This document shows, piece after piece, positions 27,980 to 36,957 of a stretch of 64,000 nt of DNA (its first letter is position 1; every line of letters starts with the position of its first letter). The notes under the pieces were generated by a model. That model was given only the letters and a program-made list of their open reading frames with translations. It ran no database searches and was not told where the DNA came from. The stretch lies in the NCBI RefSeq assembly GCF_000744945.1, contig NZ_JQMX01000001.1, positions 806,001 through 870,000 on the forward strand, given 5' to 3'. The DNA comes from Carnobacterium maltaromaticum DSM 20342. Lineage in GTDB: Bacteria > Bacillota > Bacilli > Lactobacillales > Carnobacteriaceae. Position numbers and translations under genes: made by a program.

Positions 27980-29176
27980 CTATTCATTGCTTTCCGTAAC
28001 AGCTTCCAATTCAGTTTCACTCTCTACCTTTGGGGTGTCTTCAACTTCCTCATCGCCCCAAATTGTGTCATAAACGACATCAACTAAACTGGCACGAGTC
28101 ACAATCCCTACTAGCAGACCTTTTTCATCTACAACCGGTACATACTTCAAACCACGTTTTAAAATACGTCGAACTGTATCTCGTAAAAGTGAATCTTTAC
28201 GAACAAAGAATGCGTTTTTATTCATGATATCTCCAACGCTCGTTGCTGTTTTATGATTGTAGTCAATACTTTCAATGTCAATATAGCCTTTTAATACTCC
28301 CGCATCATCTGTAACTAAAAGCGTATCAACACGTTTTTCACGCATCAAACGAATCGCATCTGTTAAAGATTTTCCTGGTGTAATTGAAACTGGCGTTTTC
28401 AACATTACTTGCTCAACTGTTTGAATATTTGGTCGAGCCTGGATCAAACGTTCATGTCCAATAAATTCTTCTACAAACTTATCAGCTGGTTCACGTAAAA
28501 TATTATCTGGTGTATCAAATTGAATCACACGACCTTCGCGCATAATCACAATTCGATCCGCTAATTTTAAAGCTTCATCCATATCATGAGTAACAAAAAT
28601 AATCGTTCTACCCATTTCCTGTTGCAATTCTTTGACTAAATCTTGCAACGCTTCACGAGTAATTGGATCTAATGCGCCAAAAGGTTCATCCATTAAAATA
28701 ATATCTTGGTCTGCCGCTAACGCACGAACAACACCAATTCTTTGTTGTTGACCACCTGATAGTTCAGATGGGTAACGATCTAAAAATTCATCTGGTAAAT
28801 CGACTAATTTAATTAAGCGTTCCGCAATCTCTTTTCTTTTTTCATCGGACCATTTAAGTAATTTTGGCACCATTACAATATTTTCTCGAATTGTCATATG
28901 TGGCATTAATCCAATTTGTTGGATGACATATCCAATCTCACGACGTAATTCAACTGGATCTTTTTTCGCAATATCCTCTCCGTTAATTAAGATTTGTCCT
29001 GAAGTTGGTTCAATCATACGATTAATCATCCGCATAGTTGTTGTTTTCCCACTACCACTGGTTCCAATAAAGGCAATAAATTCGCCTTTCTCAAAGCTTA
29101 AGCTAACGTCATCGACAGCTTTTTTTCCACCTTTGTATACTTTAGAAACATTTTTGAATTCTAACAAATCCTTCAC
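27980..29176 (-). CDS. Osmolyte ABC transporter ATPase with CBS pair (OpuCA type)
   Basis: 398 residues. ABC domain (about 1-240) with Walker A GTSGSGKTT, signature LSGGQQQR, Walker B IILMDEPFGALD and the H-loop THD. A tandem CBS pair follows (about 255-370), as in OpuCA/OpuA ATPases, where it responds to ionic strength or c-di-AMP. An acidic tail ends the protein. First gene of the operon. A second CBS-containing osmolyte ATPase is encoded at 56003-57196, so the organism has at least two osmoprotectant importers. Confidence 0.92.
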   Translation of the reverse strand: MKDLLEFKNVSKVYKGGKKAVDDVSLSFEKGEFIAFIGTSGSGKTTTMRMINRMIEPTSGQILINGEDIAKKDPVELRREIGYVIQQIGLMPHMTIRENIVMVPKLLKWSDEKRKEIAERLIKLVDLPDEFLDRYPSELSGGQQQRIGVVRALAADQDIILMDEPFGALDPITREALQDLVKELQQEMGRTIIFVTHDMDEALKLADRIVIMREGRVIQFDTPDNILREPADKFVEEFIGHERLIQARPNIQTVEQVMLKTPVSITPGKSLTDAIRLMREKRVDTLLVTDDAGVLKGYIDIESIDYNHKTATSVGDIMNKNAFFVRKDSLLRDTVRRILKRGLKYVPVVDEKGLLVGIVTRASLVDVVYDTIWGDEEVEDTPKVESETELEAVTESNE

Positions 29177-29235
29177 CCCGTTGATTTTAATTTTATTTTT
29201 AAAAATTAAAACAAATTTAATCTTGTCTAAACTCT

Positions 29236-29264
29236 ATTATCCATGAAATAGGGCAATATTTCAA
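29236..29264 (-). promoter_or_regulatory. opuC operon promoter
   Basis: Minus strand -35 TTGAAA (29264-29259) and -10 GATAAT (29241-29236), exactly 17 bases apart, about 60 bases before the ATPase start. Confidence 0.6.
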
Positions 29265-29390
29265 ATCGAAAGCTTAAGAAAGTCTCTAATTTAATGGATA
29301 AATACTACTATACCAGTCATTCGAGCCGACTATTTTTATTTTAAAAGGGACTCTAACGACATGACTACGTGATTAATTCAGCTGATCTAT

Positions 29391-29436
29391 AAAAAAATAG
29401 CTTATCTATCCACTTCATAAGTAGACAAATAAACTA
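29391..29436 (-). terminator. Terminator after cls
   Basis: An 18-bp stem (29436-29419 with 29415-29398) that is complete if four G-T pairs are allowed. The loop is 3 bases and TTTTTTT follows on the minus strand. The G-T pairs form only in the minus-strand RNA, so it is directional. Confidence 0.85.
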
Positions 29437-29443
29437 GAATTTT

Positions 29444-30892
29444 TTATAAGATTGGTGACAGTAAGCGTGAAAATTCTTGCTTAAACTTCATCCAACGGCT
29501 CTGATTCGCTAAAATCTCTTTCGTTAGTAAATAACATTCTTCCATGTCTTTTTCATATATTGCTTTTAATTCCATCGCAACTACTGGATCATAGACAAAG
29601 GCATTAACCTCGAAATTTAATTTAAAACTTCTAAAATCTAAATTAGCCGTTCCAACAGAAGCAATTTCACCATCAATCACCATTGTTTTAGCATGTAAAA
29701 AGCCATTATCATAAATATAAACCTTGGCACCTGCCGCTACCATTTCGCCAGCATAGTAAGTTGTTGCACGGTACACAAAAGGATGGTCTGGCTTATTTGG
29801 AATCATAATACGAACATCAATACCTGACATAGCCGCAATCGATATAGCATCTAGGACACTATCATCTGGAATAAAATAAGGCGATTGAATGTAAATTGAT
29901 TTTTTTGCCATACTAATCATCTTAATATAGCCTTTTTTTATTTGCTGTTGTTCTGAATCTGGTCCACTTGAAACAATTTGCATATTCGATTTACCCTTAT
30001 TATGAATAATAGGAAAATACTCTTCCTTATATTCAATTTTATGCTTATCTACTGCTGCATTCCAGTCCATTGCAAAACGACTTTGTAAGGCTAAAACAGC
30101 ATTTCCTTCAATTCTCAAATGAGTATCACGCCAATAACCGAATTTTTTATCTTTGCCTAAATATTCATCGCCGACATTAAACCCACCAACATAGCCTATT
30201 TTCCCGTCAATCACAACAATCTTTCGATGATTTCGGTAGTTAAGACGCAAATTAATAATTGCCCAATGAGATCCGAAGAAGGGTTCGGCTTTCCCACCTA
30301 AACTTTCTAGTCGTTTAAAAAAGCTATGTTTCGTTGATCTGGAACCCATCTCATCATAGATAACTAAAACTTCAACACCTGCTGCTGCTCGTTCTTCCAA
30401 AGCAGCCAATACACGTCTGCCAAGTTCATCTTGATGAATTGTATAGTAAAGCATATGGATATGATGTTCCGCATTTTGTATATCAGCGACTAATGAATCG
30501 AATTTTTTGTGACCATCAATAAATAATTTAATTTTATTCCCTTTGGTTACAATAGATTCATCGCTTTCTAAAAATAAACTTGCCATTTCTTTTGCATTTT
30601 CAGTTGCTTGTGTAGTTGATAGTAACTCATCCTCTAAAAGCATTTCTTTTTGCGCCATTACAAGCTCTTTCATTCCCATACTTTCTTGCGTTTTAATATC
30701 GAAAATCTTTTCACGTGAAATTTTTTTCCCAATAAACAGGTACGCAATAAATCCAACAATAGGCAGTAATACTAAGACTAATAGCCAGGCCCAAGTCGCT
30801 GCTATATCACGTTTTTCTCTAAAAACAGTTAAAATAGCAAAAACAGTATTAATAATAAATATGGCTTGCATTACCAACATAAATGTACTCAT
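29444..30892 (-). CDS. cls: Cardiolipin synthase
   Basis: 482 residues, the usual size. Two N-terminal membrane segments (about 2-22 and 31-53) and two phospholipase-D domains with HKD motifs: NHRKIVVIDGKIGYVGG (about 221-237) and LHAKTMVIDGEIASVGTANLD (about 400-420). It joins two phosphatidylglycerol molecules into cardiolipin at the membrane. The AGGAGG ribosome site is well placed. It stands alone with its own terminator. Confidence 0.95.
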   Translation of the reverse strand: MSTFMLVMQAIFIINTVFAILTVFREKRDIAATWAWLLVLVLLPIVGFIAYLFIGKKISREKIFDIKTQESMGMKELVMAQKEMLLEDELLSTTQATENAKEMASLFLESDESIVTKGNKIKLFIDGHKKFDSLVADIQNAEHHIHMLYYTIHQDELGRRVLAALEERAAAGVEVLVIYDEMGSRSTKHSFFKRLESLGGKAEPFFGSHWAIINLRLNYRNHRKIVVIDGKIGYVGGFNVGDEYLGKDKKFGYWRDTHLRIEGNAVLALQSRFAMDWNAAVDKHKIEYKEEYFPIIHNKGKSNMQIVSSGPDSEQQQIKKGYIKMISMAKKSIYIQSPYFIPDDSVLDAISIAAMSGIDVRIMIPNKPDHPFVYRATTYYAGEMVAAGAKVYIYDNGFLHAKTMVIDGEIASVGTANLDFRSFKLNFEVNAFVYDPVVAMELKAIYEKDMEECYLLTKEILANQSRWMKFKQEFSRLLSPIL

Positions 30893-30986
30893 GAAAACCT
30901 CCTAATTAACTCTATTATATCCTTATTATTCTACTATGAAGTAAGAGAATAAGCTACTAATAGTTGTCAATAGTCTAAAAAGAAAA

Positions 30987-31013
30987 AATCCCCTGCTAAA
31001 ATAGCAGAAGATT
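30987..31013 (-). terminator. Terminator after thiT
   Basis: AATC..CTGCTA pairs with TAGCAG..GATT across TTT (with T-G pairs), followed by TTTTTTC on the minus strand, just past the thiT stop. Confidence 0.8.
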
Positions 31014-31018
31014 CTTTT

Positions 31019-31627
31019 TTATTTAGAATTTAGAAAGGTTGATCTCGCACCTTTTAATAAAAAACGGCTATCTTTTGGAACAAATAAAGCTGGAGCCTTA
31101 ACAGCAAGTATACTCAATACCATAATTGTTGCTATAGCCGTTGCTAGACCACTTGCGCCATTCATGACTAAAGAGAAAACAACTGGACTCATGCCACCGA
31201 AAGCAAACTCACCCCAGAAAACAACACCAGCAACAAAATGCCAGAAATAGCGAGCAACTGTTCCAACTAAAGTGCCAATAATAATCCACTTCATCCAATC
31301 TTTACGGCTATTATTTTGAATCGCTAGTTGTACATTTTTAGCAAATAAACCTGCAAAACCAATAAATAGGAAAGCAAATAAATATTCGATTAAAACTTGT
31401 GGCACACTTAAAAAATAAACCTTTCCAACAACAAAATGTAAAACTCCCCATAGAAAACTTGCTACAATACCTGGAACAAAACCTCGTCTAAAACAGTATA
31501 AAGTCATCGGAATCATGCCTAACGAAATCGAAAAACTTGAACCAATATCGATTGGAATAAAAGATAAAGCCATAGCTAATGCGGCAATAATAGTTCCTTC
31601 AATCCAAACACCTAAATTTTTACTCAA
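31019..31627 (-). CDS. thiT: Thiamine ECF transporter S component ThiT
   Basis: About 203 residues, 5-6 membrane segments. It is the thiamine-binding S component that docks on the shared ECF module. Features include IPIDIGSSFSISLGMIPM and the GFVPGIVASFLWGVLHFVVG helix, typical of ThiT. The start is probably TTG at 31627 (or 31630): the AAGGAGGAG ribosome site lies 6-9 bases upstream, and a longer frame from ATG 31663 would put the site inside the gene. The TPP riboswitch directly upstream fits its role and ThiN, encoded at 8.6 kb, uses the thiamine. Confidence 0.93.
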   Translation of the reverse strand: MSKNLGVWIEGTIIAALAMALSFIPIDIGSSFSISLGMIPMTLYCFRRGFVPGIVASFLWGVLHFVVGKVYFLSVPQVLIEYLFAFLFIGFAGLFAKNVQLAIQNNSRKDWMKWIIIGTLVGTVARYFWHFVAGVVFWGEFAFGGMSPVVFSLVMNGASGLATAIATIMVLSILAVKAPALFVPKDSRFLLKGARSTFLNSK

Positions 31628-31635
31628 CAAAAAAA

Positions 31636-31678
31636 CTCCTCCTTGTGTGTAGAACAGGGCCACACAACAAAGGAGGAG
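31636..31678 (-). terminator. Expression-platform hairpin that also holds the thiT ribosome site
   Basis: On the minus strand CTCCTCCTT..GTGTG pairs with CACACAAGGAGGAG (four-base bulge), followed at once by TTTTTTT. The right arm is the ribosome site and the start codon lies at the end of the T tract, so the same hairpin could stop transcription and hide the ribosome site. Confidence 0.75.
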
Positions 31679-31711
31679 CTCGAATTATCATTTAATAATT
31701 ACTTCGCCCCG

Positions 31712-31799
31712 TCACAATCCCTACGCTCGTACTAACGAACAGGTTCGAAGGGTTAGAATCAAAGATTCAATCTCAGCTGAAAACAGCACCCCTTTGTGA
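31712..31799 (-). ncRNA. TPP riboswitch (thi box) aptamer
   Basis: Minus strand P1 TCACAA/TTGTGA closes the aptamer. Inside are the conserved GGGGTGC, CTGAGA, ACCC, GAACCTG and the TAGTACGAGCGTAGGGA end block, in the right order. It lies between a strong promoter and thiT, so thiamine diphosphate should switch the transporter off. Confidence 0.95.
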
Positions 31800-31842
31800 T
31801 GGTTGTTCTATTTAATTTGTGTATTATCGCTAATACTTTTAC

Positions 31843-31871
31843 ATAGTAACAGGGTTTTCATAGTTTGTCAA
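31843..31871 (-). promoter_or_regulatory. thiT promoter
   Basis: Minus strand -35 TTGACA (31871-31866) and -10 TACTAT (31848-31843), 17-base spacer, just upstream of the TPP aptamer. Confidence 0.8.
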
Positions 31872-31941
31872 TCACTGTAATATTACCCTTTAGTAGTCTA
31901 TCTTTCAATTTTAAATTTATCATTTAGCCTTTTTCAAATCA

Positions 31942-32451
31942 TCACACAACTGTTGTATCTTTCATCGTGATATGACTATGCTGATAGTCACTAATTGACA
32001 AATCAACTACAATATAACCTATTACAGCAGCCATTAAACCTGCAGTAAAGATTTTAAAACTAAAACCTATAAAATGATTTATTTTATCAATACCTACTAT
32101 TTTGGGCACTAAAATGAAAAATGTCATTGTGATGATAGCTGTCATTAGCGTTAACAATAGGACACGTAAAACAGTTGCTTTTGGTAGCTTATTATAAAGT
32201 TGACTTGTCTTAAACTCAGATACATCTATTTTTCCTTTTAATAATTCCTTGCGCATATTGACAAACCCGATTAAAGAGCATGCGCCTCCTAAAAGTAACA
32301 AGCCAACAAACAAATCTGTGGTAATATCATTGAATGTTAACTGTCCAGAGAATTTTCTGAAATTAAAAATGTAAAAAATACCATTAATAATAATATTAAT
32401 AATTACAAAATCTGTTACAATTTTTTTAAACACATACTTTTTCATACTCAT
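31942..32451 (-). CDS. Small membrane protein of unknown function
   Basis: 169 residues with four likely membrane segments (about 11-29, 47-66, 94-115 and 129-151) and short polar loops. I recognise no family or catalytic motif. It has its own promoter, which carries the same composite element as the esterase and ROK genes (see 32489-32554), so it is probably controlled by the AraC-type regulator encoded directly upstream and by catabolite repression. A role in transport or in sensing the same signal is only a guess. Confidence 0.75.
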   Translation of the reverse strand: MSMKKYVFKKIVTDFVIINIIINGIFYIFNFRKFSGQLTFNDITTDLFVGLLLLGGACSLIGFVNMRKELLKGKIDVSEFKTSQLYNKLPKATVLRVLLLTLMTAIITMTFFILVPKIVGIDKINHFIGFSFKIFTAGLMAAVIGYIVVDLSISDYQHSHITMKDTTVV

Positions 32452-32488
32452 CTAACTCGCTCCCTTTTTTATAATAATTTATATTATT

Positions 32489-32554
32489 ACTATATCAAAG
32501 AAAACGCTTTCTTTGTTGCGGATTAGTAGCAATAAAATAGCTGATTATTGATAG
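32489..32554 (-). promoter_or_regulatory. Composite promoter element 1 (membrane protein gene)
   Basis: On the plus strand AAAACGCTTTCTTTGTTGC (32501-32519), 17 bases, then ATAGCTGATTATTGAT. On the minus strand this reads as an upstream A/T-rich half-site, then GCAACA, then a cre-like AGAAAGCGTTTTCT, then 6 bases and -10 TATAGT (32494-32489). There is no good -35, as expected for an activator-dependent promoter. Copies 2 and 3 are at 35565-35628 and 36958-37021. Confidence 0.65.
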
Positions 32555-32582
32555 TATTTTTCAATATATCAGCTATTAACTA

Positions 32583-33503
32583 TTAATGTTTAGGCTTGTC
32601 AGTATTGTGATCAAGAATTGTAACCACTCTATTTTTCCGATATTGTATTGGTGTCTCATGATACGTCTCTTTAAATTGTTTAATCAATGCTTTTGAACTT
32701 GGAAAACCATGAAGCATACTTATCGTCTCTATGGTCTTGCGACTATTGACAATATCTGGAAAAGCACAATACAGGCGGTAATCATTTAAGTAATTCAAAA
32801 AAGTTTTTCCAAACGTTTCTTTAAATAGTCTAGAAAAGTGTTCACGAGAAAAACTAAAAGTTTTCGCCATTTGTTCGAGAGTTAAATTATCCATGTAATG
32901 CTTATGAATATATTCCAGAATATGCTTGTTAAGCGCTTGACTACGGCGATATTTCTGAGAAGTTGGTTCTGCTTCTTCTGACTGGTAGTAACGACACAAA
33001 TGATAGATAATCTCAATTAATCGTGCTTGTATTTGTAAATGACTATAGGGTTGACTCTCATAGTATAGTGACATAATTTCACGAAATAATGTAGCAAGCA
33101 TTTGATAGCCATTATTAGTTGTTCCCATATCAAACCGAATTTTCTCAACAGCAGGGATAAATTGTTGGATGAAATCATATGAAATAATAAAACAAATTAA
33201 TTCAAAATTCTCCGTTGGAACGCTACTAAGTTCATGTATTTCTCCAGAGTTTACAACAAAAAAAGATTCATTTTCATATATTTGTTCCTTATCATTTTGA
33301 CGGACATGAATGGTGCCTGAGACAACATATGTCAGCTCAATACTTCGGTGCCAATGTGGCGGAACAAATTGAAGGGTCGCTGCATCAAACTGATAACTAC
33401 GACCATCCGGCAATAATAACGGTCGGTCATGTGAAAAGTGTAAAATTCGCATTGGTAAATTCTCATCCATTTGAACAGATTCATAAGTTGTTCTACTCAT
33501 CAT
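32583..33503 (-). CDS. AraC-family regulator with cupin-type sensor domain
   Basis: 306 residues from the ATG at 33503, which has an AAGGTGG site 4 bases upstream (an earlier start at 33530 lacks one). The N-terminal AraC arm/cupin domain (about 25-150) contains VPPHWHRSIELTYVVSG and GEIHELSS. The C-terminal pair of helix-turn-helix motifs contains LEQMAKTFSFSREHFSRLFKETFGKTF and the second DNA-reading helix around FPSSKALIKQFKETYHETP. AraC members with this layout mostly activate sugar-use genes. The neighbouring promoters share a repeated element that could be its site. Confidence 0.9.
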   Translation of the reverse strand: MMSRTTYESVQMDENLPMRILHFSHDRPLLLPDGRSYQFDAATLQFVPPHWHRSIELTYVVSGTIHVRQNDKEQIYENESFFVVNSGEIHELSSVPTENFELICFIISYDFIQQFIPAVEKIRFDMGTTNNGYQMLATLFREIMSLYYESQPYSHLQIQARLIEIIYHLCRYYQSEEAEPTSQKYRRSQALNKHILEYIHKHYMDNLTLEQMAKTFSFSREHFSRLFKETFGKTFLNYLNDYRLYCAFPDIVNSRKTIETISMLHGFPSSKALIKQFKETYHETPIQYRKNRVVTILDHNTDKPKH

Positions 33504-33589
33504 GATTCCACCTTTTATGTTAGAGGGCAATTTTTTTAACTATGCCCCCTCTTTTACTCTTGATTGAACGTTAAGTTTACATTATTCTC

Positions 33590-34426
33590 TTATAATAGCA
33601 TAGTATTCTCACTGTTTTGAGGCATAAATTTATATTTCAAGAAGAAAAATAGCATCATTGAAATCAGCATGCCGACAATTACATCTGTAGAAAAGTGCGC
33701 TCCCATCACAATTCGGCTAATCATTACAAGAACAATCCACACAATAGCAGTCACTTCTAACAGTCTTTTTTTCCCCACTAGAGATTTTACAAATGTTGGC
33801 AACAAGCTGATCCATAAAACAACTGTTGCGTTAGCAGCATGACCAGATGGAAATGACATAAATTCATTATTTGTGGTCAAGCTTTGCGGCAAGTACCATC
33901 TCGTAAATTGATTCGCTGGATCGGTCATTTCTCTAAATCGCATCCGACCCCATAACATTTTAAGAATTGTAATTAGTAAGATAGCAGAAATAGCTAGTAG
34001 CAAACCAACTTTAGCTGCTTTTCTTAGATTCATATGTTGAGATGTTGGGACGGCCCTAGCTAACAAATAAAAAAACAAACAGGTCACAAGAGTTAGGACC
34101 AACTTCAACCAGAGGGGTATGGAAATATGCATACCACTCATCATGACTGAAAAGAAAGAAAAAAGTAACACTAAGGAACTAAAACCTATTTTACCGACAT
34201 AAAACGACCAATTGGTTCTTTTTTTCGTCGTTACAACTAACGCTGCAGCAGAAAAACAACCAATATACGTCATTGGTAGCTCACCTATTGCTTCAAAAAA
34301 CTGACCATAATGAGAACTAGTGTTGAAAAGTGCTTTGGAAATCTCTAAATCATAAAATGTACAAATCAGTAACAATGTCATTATTATCACAAAAAAAGTA
34401 ATCTTAGCCTTTTTCACTTTTCTCAA
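33590..34426 (-). CDS. PAP2-family membrane phosphatase
   Basis: 278 residues, about 6-7 membrane segments. Phosphatase motifs are in order: KMLWGRMRF (motif 1, with RF instead of RP), PSGHAAN (motif 2) and SRIVMGAHFSTD (motif 3). The family removes phosphate from lipid phosphates such as phosphatidic acid, PG-phosphate or undecaprenyl diphosphate on the outer side of the membrane. It overlaps the esterase gene by four bases, so the two are translationally coupled. A hairpin (33522-33552) without a clear T tract separates it from the AraC gene. Confidence 0.88.
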   Translation of the reverse strand: MRKVKKAKITFFVIIMTLLLICTFYDLEISKALFNTSSHYGQFFEAIGELPMTYIGCFSAAALVVTTKKRTNWSFYVGKIGFSSLVLLFSFFSVMMSGMHISIPLWLKLVLTLVTCLFFYLLARAVPTSQHMNLRKAAKVGLLLAISAILLITILKMLWGRMRFREMTDPANQFTRWYLPQSLTTNNEFMSFPSGHAANATVVLWISLLPTFVKSLVGKKRLLEVTAIVWIVLVMISRIVMGAHFSTDVIVGMLISMMLFFFLKYKFMPQNSENTMLL

Positions 34427-35532
34427 CTCCTATGTTTTAAAATAAAATTGCCCATTTCGATTGCGCAATCTTCACTTTGTGGTAAAAAACCGATTCGATC
34501 AATATATGCATGTCCTAATCCTTTGTAAACAATAGTTGTTGTGTCAACTCCCTGCATAATTAATTTTCGGGCGTACGCCAATGTTTCAATTTTAAGAAAA
34601 TCATGTTCCCCAACTGTCACAAATGTTGGTGGCATCTCACTACTAACATCCATATACGGTGTTAAATACTTATTCAGCAAATCTTGTGTCCCTAAATAGA
34701 CTCCTAAACCGTCTGTTGCACCACTTAACATATCCAGTGACAAGTTAATCGCTCGGGCTTGTTTTTTATAGATATCAAATTTATCTTTAGAAAATCGAAC
34801 ATGCTCATCATCAATCCCTCCCATGTTAACTGTTGGATATAAGATTAGTTGCCCTTTGACTAAATTAAGCTTATCTTCTAACGATTTATTCGTACAATAG
34901 AGCGTTAAATTACCACCAGCACTATCTCCTGCTACAAAAATATTATTTGGATCACCACCAAAACGGCTAGCATTTTCATGAATCCATTTTAGCCCATTGT
35001 AACAGTCTTCATGACCTGTTGGGTAAGGATGCTCGGGTGCTAAACGGTAGTCAATTGAAAAAGCAACAATATTTGTATTAGCAACAATCAGCTTTAAAGC
35101 ATCTGTCACAACATCGGTACTTCCACCAAAAAAGCCACCACCATGAATAAAATACAAAACTGGTGCATCGACAACTGGCTTGTCTTGTTTAAAACAATAA
35201 ATAGGAATTTTAAATCCATCTGCAGCCGTTACAAAGTCTGGAATGACTTTAACCCCTTCTTCAATGATTGGTGTACTATCAACACTGTTAAACATTTTTC
35301 TTAATTTAGGTAAAGATTTCATATCCATTTTCATGTTCATCATTCTTTTGGGCATAAATTTTGTTAGTAGTGCCATGTTTTTCATCTCTTTGTACAACCT
35401 TGGATCCATAGCTCCTTTGATATCACAATCTGGAATTGGTTTAAAAAGGATAGTAACGTCATCGACTACCTCATTTTTTTGTTTCTTAATTATGTCAGTT
35501 AGTAGCTTTTTATCATATTTTCTCGGCATCAT
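34423..35532 (-). CDS. Alpha/beta hydrolase, hormone-sensitive-lipase type esterase
   Basis: 369 residues. HSL-family motifs: oxyanion HGGGFFGGS, nucleophile GDSAGGN, acid in VGEHDFLK and histidine in GLGHAYID. The N-terminal 90 residues form a basic, methionine-rich cap region without a signal peptide, so it acts in the cytosol on short acyl or acetyl esters. It is the first gene of the esterase-PAP2-AraC unit, behind composite promoter element 2. Deacetylation of an imported acetylated sugar is a possible role given the ROK neighbour, but this is inference. Confidence 0.9.
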   Translation of the reverse strand: MMPRKYDKKLLTDIIKKQKNEVVDDVTILFKPIPDCDIKGAMDPRLYKEMKNMALLTKFMPKRMMNMKMDMKSLPKLRKMFNSVDSTPIIEEGVKVIPDFVTAADGFKIPIYCFKQDKPVVDAPVLYFIHGGGFFGGSTDVVTDALKLIVANTNIVAFSIDYRLAPEHPYPTGHEDCYNGLKWIHENASRFGGDPNNIFVAGDSAGGNLTLYCTNKSLEDKLNLVKGQLILYPTVNMGGIDDEHVRFSKDKFDIYKKQARAINLSLDMLSGATDGLGVYLGTQDLLNKYLTPYMDVSSEMPPTFVTVGEHDFLKIETLAYARKLIMQGVDTTTIVYKGLGHAYIDRIGFLPQSEDCAIEMGNFILKHRS

Positions 35533-35954
35533 AAATTCCCCTCTCTAATTTAGTTTACACATATATTCTAGCATTGAAAACGATTTCTATGTTGCTTTTA
35601 GTTAAGTACTTTATAGGCAAATATTGATGTTTATTTTTTTACCAATCTGAAGATTTCAAAAAATATTTATCTAATACGCAAATACTCCAATGATTCCACT
35701 AAGAAAAGGTCATTGGAGTGCTTAATTAACTCAATAGTTGCTTATTCTTAGATCTTTATCCTCGTCAGGCTTATCGATATGAAAATGACGAGGATGAAAG
35801 CATAATTACGGTCAAATTATGTTTCTCTTCCCAGTACTGGATTTTGTCCCAGACAAATAGTCAGTTTAATTAAATTAAAGATAACCATCCGATATAATCT
35901 ATTTGAGCTAAGGTCAACTTGTGTTAGTGCTATTTTCCATCTCTCCATTCTTTT
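35533..35954. other. Intergenic region between esterase and ROK genes
   Basis: 422 bases without a gene. The left end holds composite promoter element 2. The middle has two inverted repeats: ACTCCAATGA/TCATTGGAGT (35684-35719) and TCCTCGTCA/TGACGAGGA (35759-35794). Neither has a clear T tract. One may end the ROK transcript, or they may mark a small structured RNA. Confidence 0.5.
35565..35628 (-). promoter_or_regulatory. Composite promoter element 2 (esterase operon)
   Basis: Plus strand AAAACGATTTCTATGTTGC (35577-35595), 17 bases, then ATAGGCAAATATTGAT. On the minus strand the cre-like AGAAATCGTTTTCA (one mismatch to TGWAANCGNTNWCA) is 4 bases from -10 TAGAAT (35570-35565). Same layout and spacing as elements 1 and 3. 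Confidence 0.7.
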
Positions 35955-36902
35955 TTAGTCAACTATGATAGTCCAATAGTCCAATTGTTTTTCTTCAATT
36001 TGAATCAATAAGTGATACAACGCTCCCATTAAGCCCGCTTCATTTCGAAATTCACAAGCTACAATACTAATTGGGTGTAGCATTTCTAAGATCCCCTTTG
36101 ATGTTTCACGCATTAAGCGATATTGTCTACGTATCTCTTCAATCAGCAACGGTTGTTCACTAATTCCTCCGCCGATAGCAACCCGCTCAAGATCCACTAC
36201 AGTTTGAATATTTGAAATAATAATAGTAATGTTTCGGCAATACTCTTCAAACAATGGTTGAATTAAAGCGTTGTTCTTTTGCAATTCTTTGAATACAATT
36301 ACCCCATTACTTGTAGGTAACTGAAGTAAATTTGAAGCCTCTTCGATGAAACGAACAGCAGATCCCATACTTCCAGCAATTTCCGATAATGCAATTGGCG
36401 AATCCCTTGACATTAACATATAACTTATTTCACCAGCCTGAAAGTTAGTACCTTCAAGTAAATTTCCATTAATCACCAAGCCGCCACCAACTCCAGTTCC
36501 TAATGTTATAACACCACCATTTGCAATGCCTTCTAGCTGCCCACGCCATAACTCTGCTAGCGCTGCAGCTTTACCATCATTAGTTATCGTACAAGGAATG
36601 GAAAATTCAGTTTCAATATAAGTTTTAATCGAGAACTTATCTAAATAAAGTAACGCTCCACCAAAATAAACAGTCCCTGATTTCGTATCGATTTTCCCAG
36701 GACAGCTAAAGCAAACCGCCCTAATAGTCGGCAAATAAGACTGAACAATTTGCTTAATTGTTTCAAGAAAATCAGCCAGATTAATTGGTGTTGTTACTTT
36801 TGCTAAACAAATAATATGTCCACTTTTATCAATTAATGCATGTTTGATAAACGTGCCCCCAACATCCAAACTTAGATAGTATTTCTCATGTGTTCTTTCC
36901 AT
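35955..36902 (-). CDS. ROK-family protein, probable sugar kinase
   Basis: 315 residues. N-terminal phosphate-binding loop LSLDVGGTFIKHALID, the catalytic-base region TNDGKAAALAELW and the second nucleotide motif TLGTGVGGGLVIN are present. No helix-turn-helix precedes them, so it is a kinase type rather than a repressor. The zinc motif CxCGxxGC usual in ROK glucokinases is absent; the matching region reads GEISYMLMSRDSP. Related zinc-less ROK proteins act on hexoses, ManNAc or beta-glucosides. Substrate unknown. It has its own promoter with composite element 3. Confidence 0.85.
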   Translation of the reverse strand: MERTHEKYYLSLDVGGTFIKHALIDKSGHIICLAKVTTPINLADFLETIKQIVQSYLPTIRAVCFSCPGKIDTKSGTVYFGGALLYLDKFSIKTYIETEFSIPCTITNDGKAAALAELWRGQLEGIANGGVITLGTGVGGGLVINGNLLEGTNFQAGEISYMLMSRDSPIALSEIAGSMGSAVRFIEEASNLLQLPTSNGVIVFKELQKNNALIQPLFEEYCRNITIIISNIQTVVDLERVAIGGGISEQPLLIEEIRRQYRLMRETSKGILEMLHPISIVACEFRNEAGLMGALYHLLIQIEEKQLDYWTIIVD

Positions 36903-36957
36903 CTTTGGCTCAACTCCCTACCTATTATTTTCAAATTCTATTGAATATGATGCTATT

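Noticed and set aside
33522..33552. Hairpin between PAP2 and AraC genes as a terminator
   Set aside because: On the minus strand no T tract follows the AGAGGGGGCA/TTGCCCTCT stem; it may only modulate read-through into the AraC gene.
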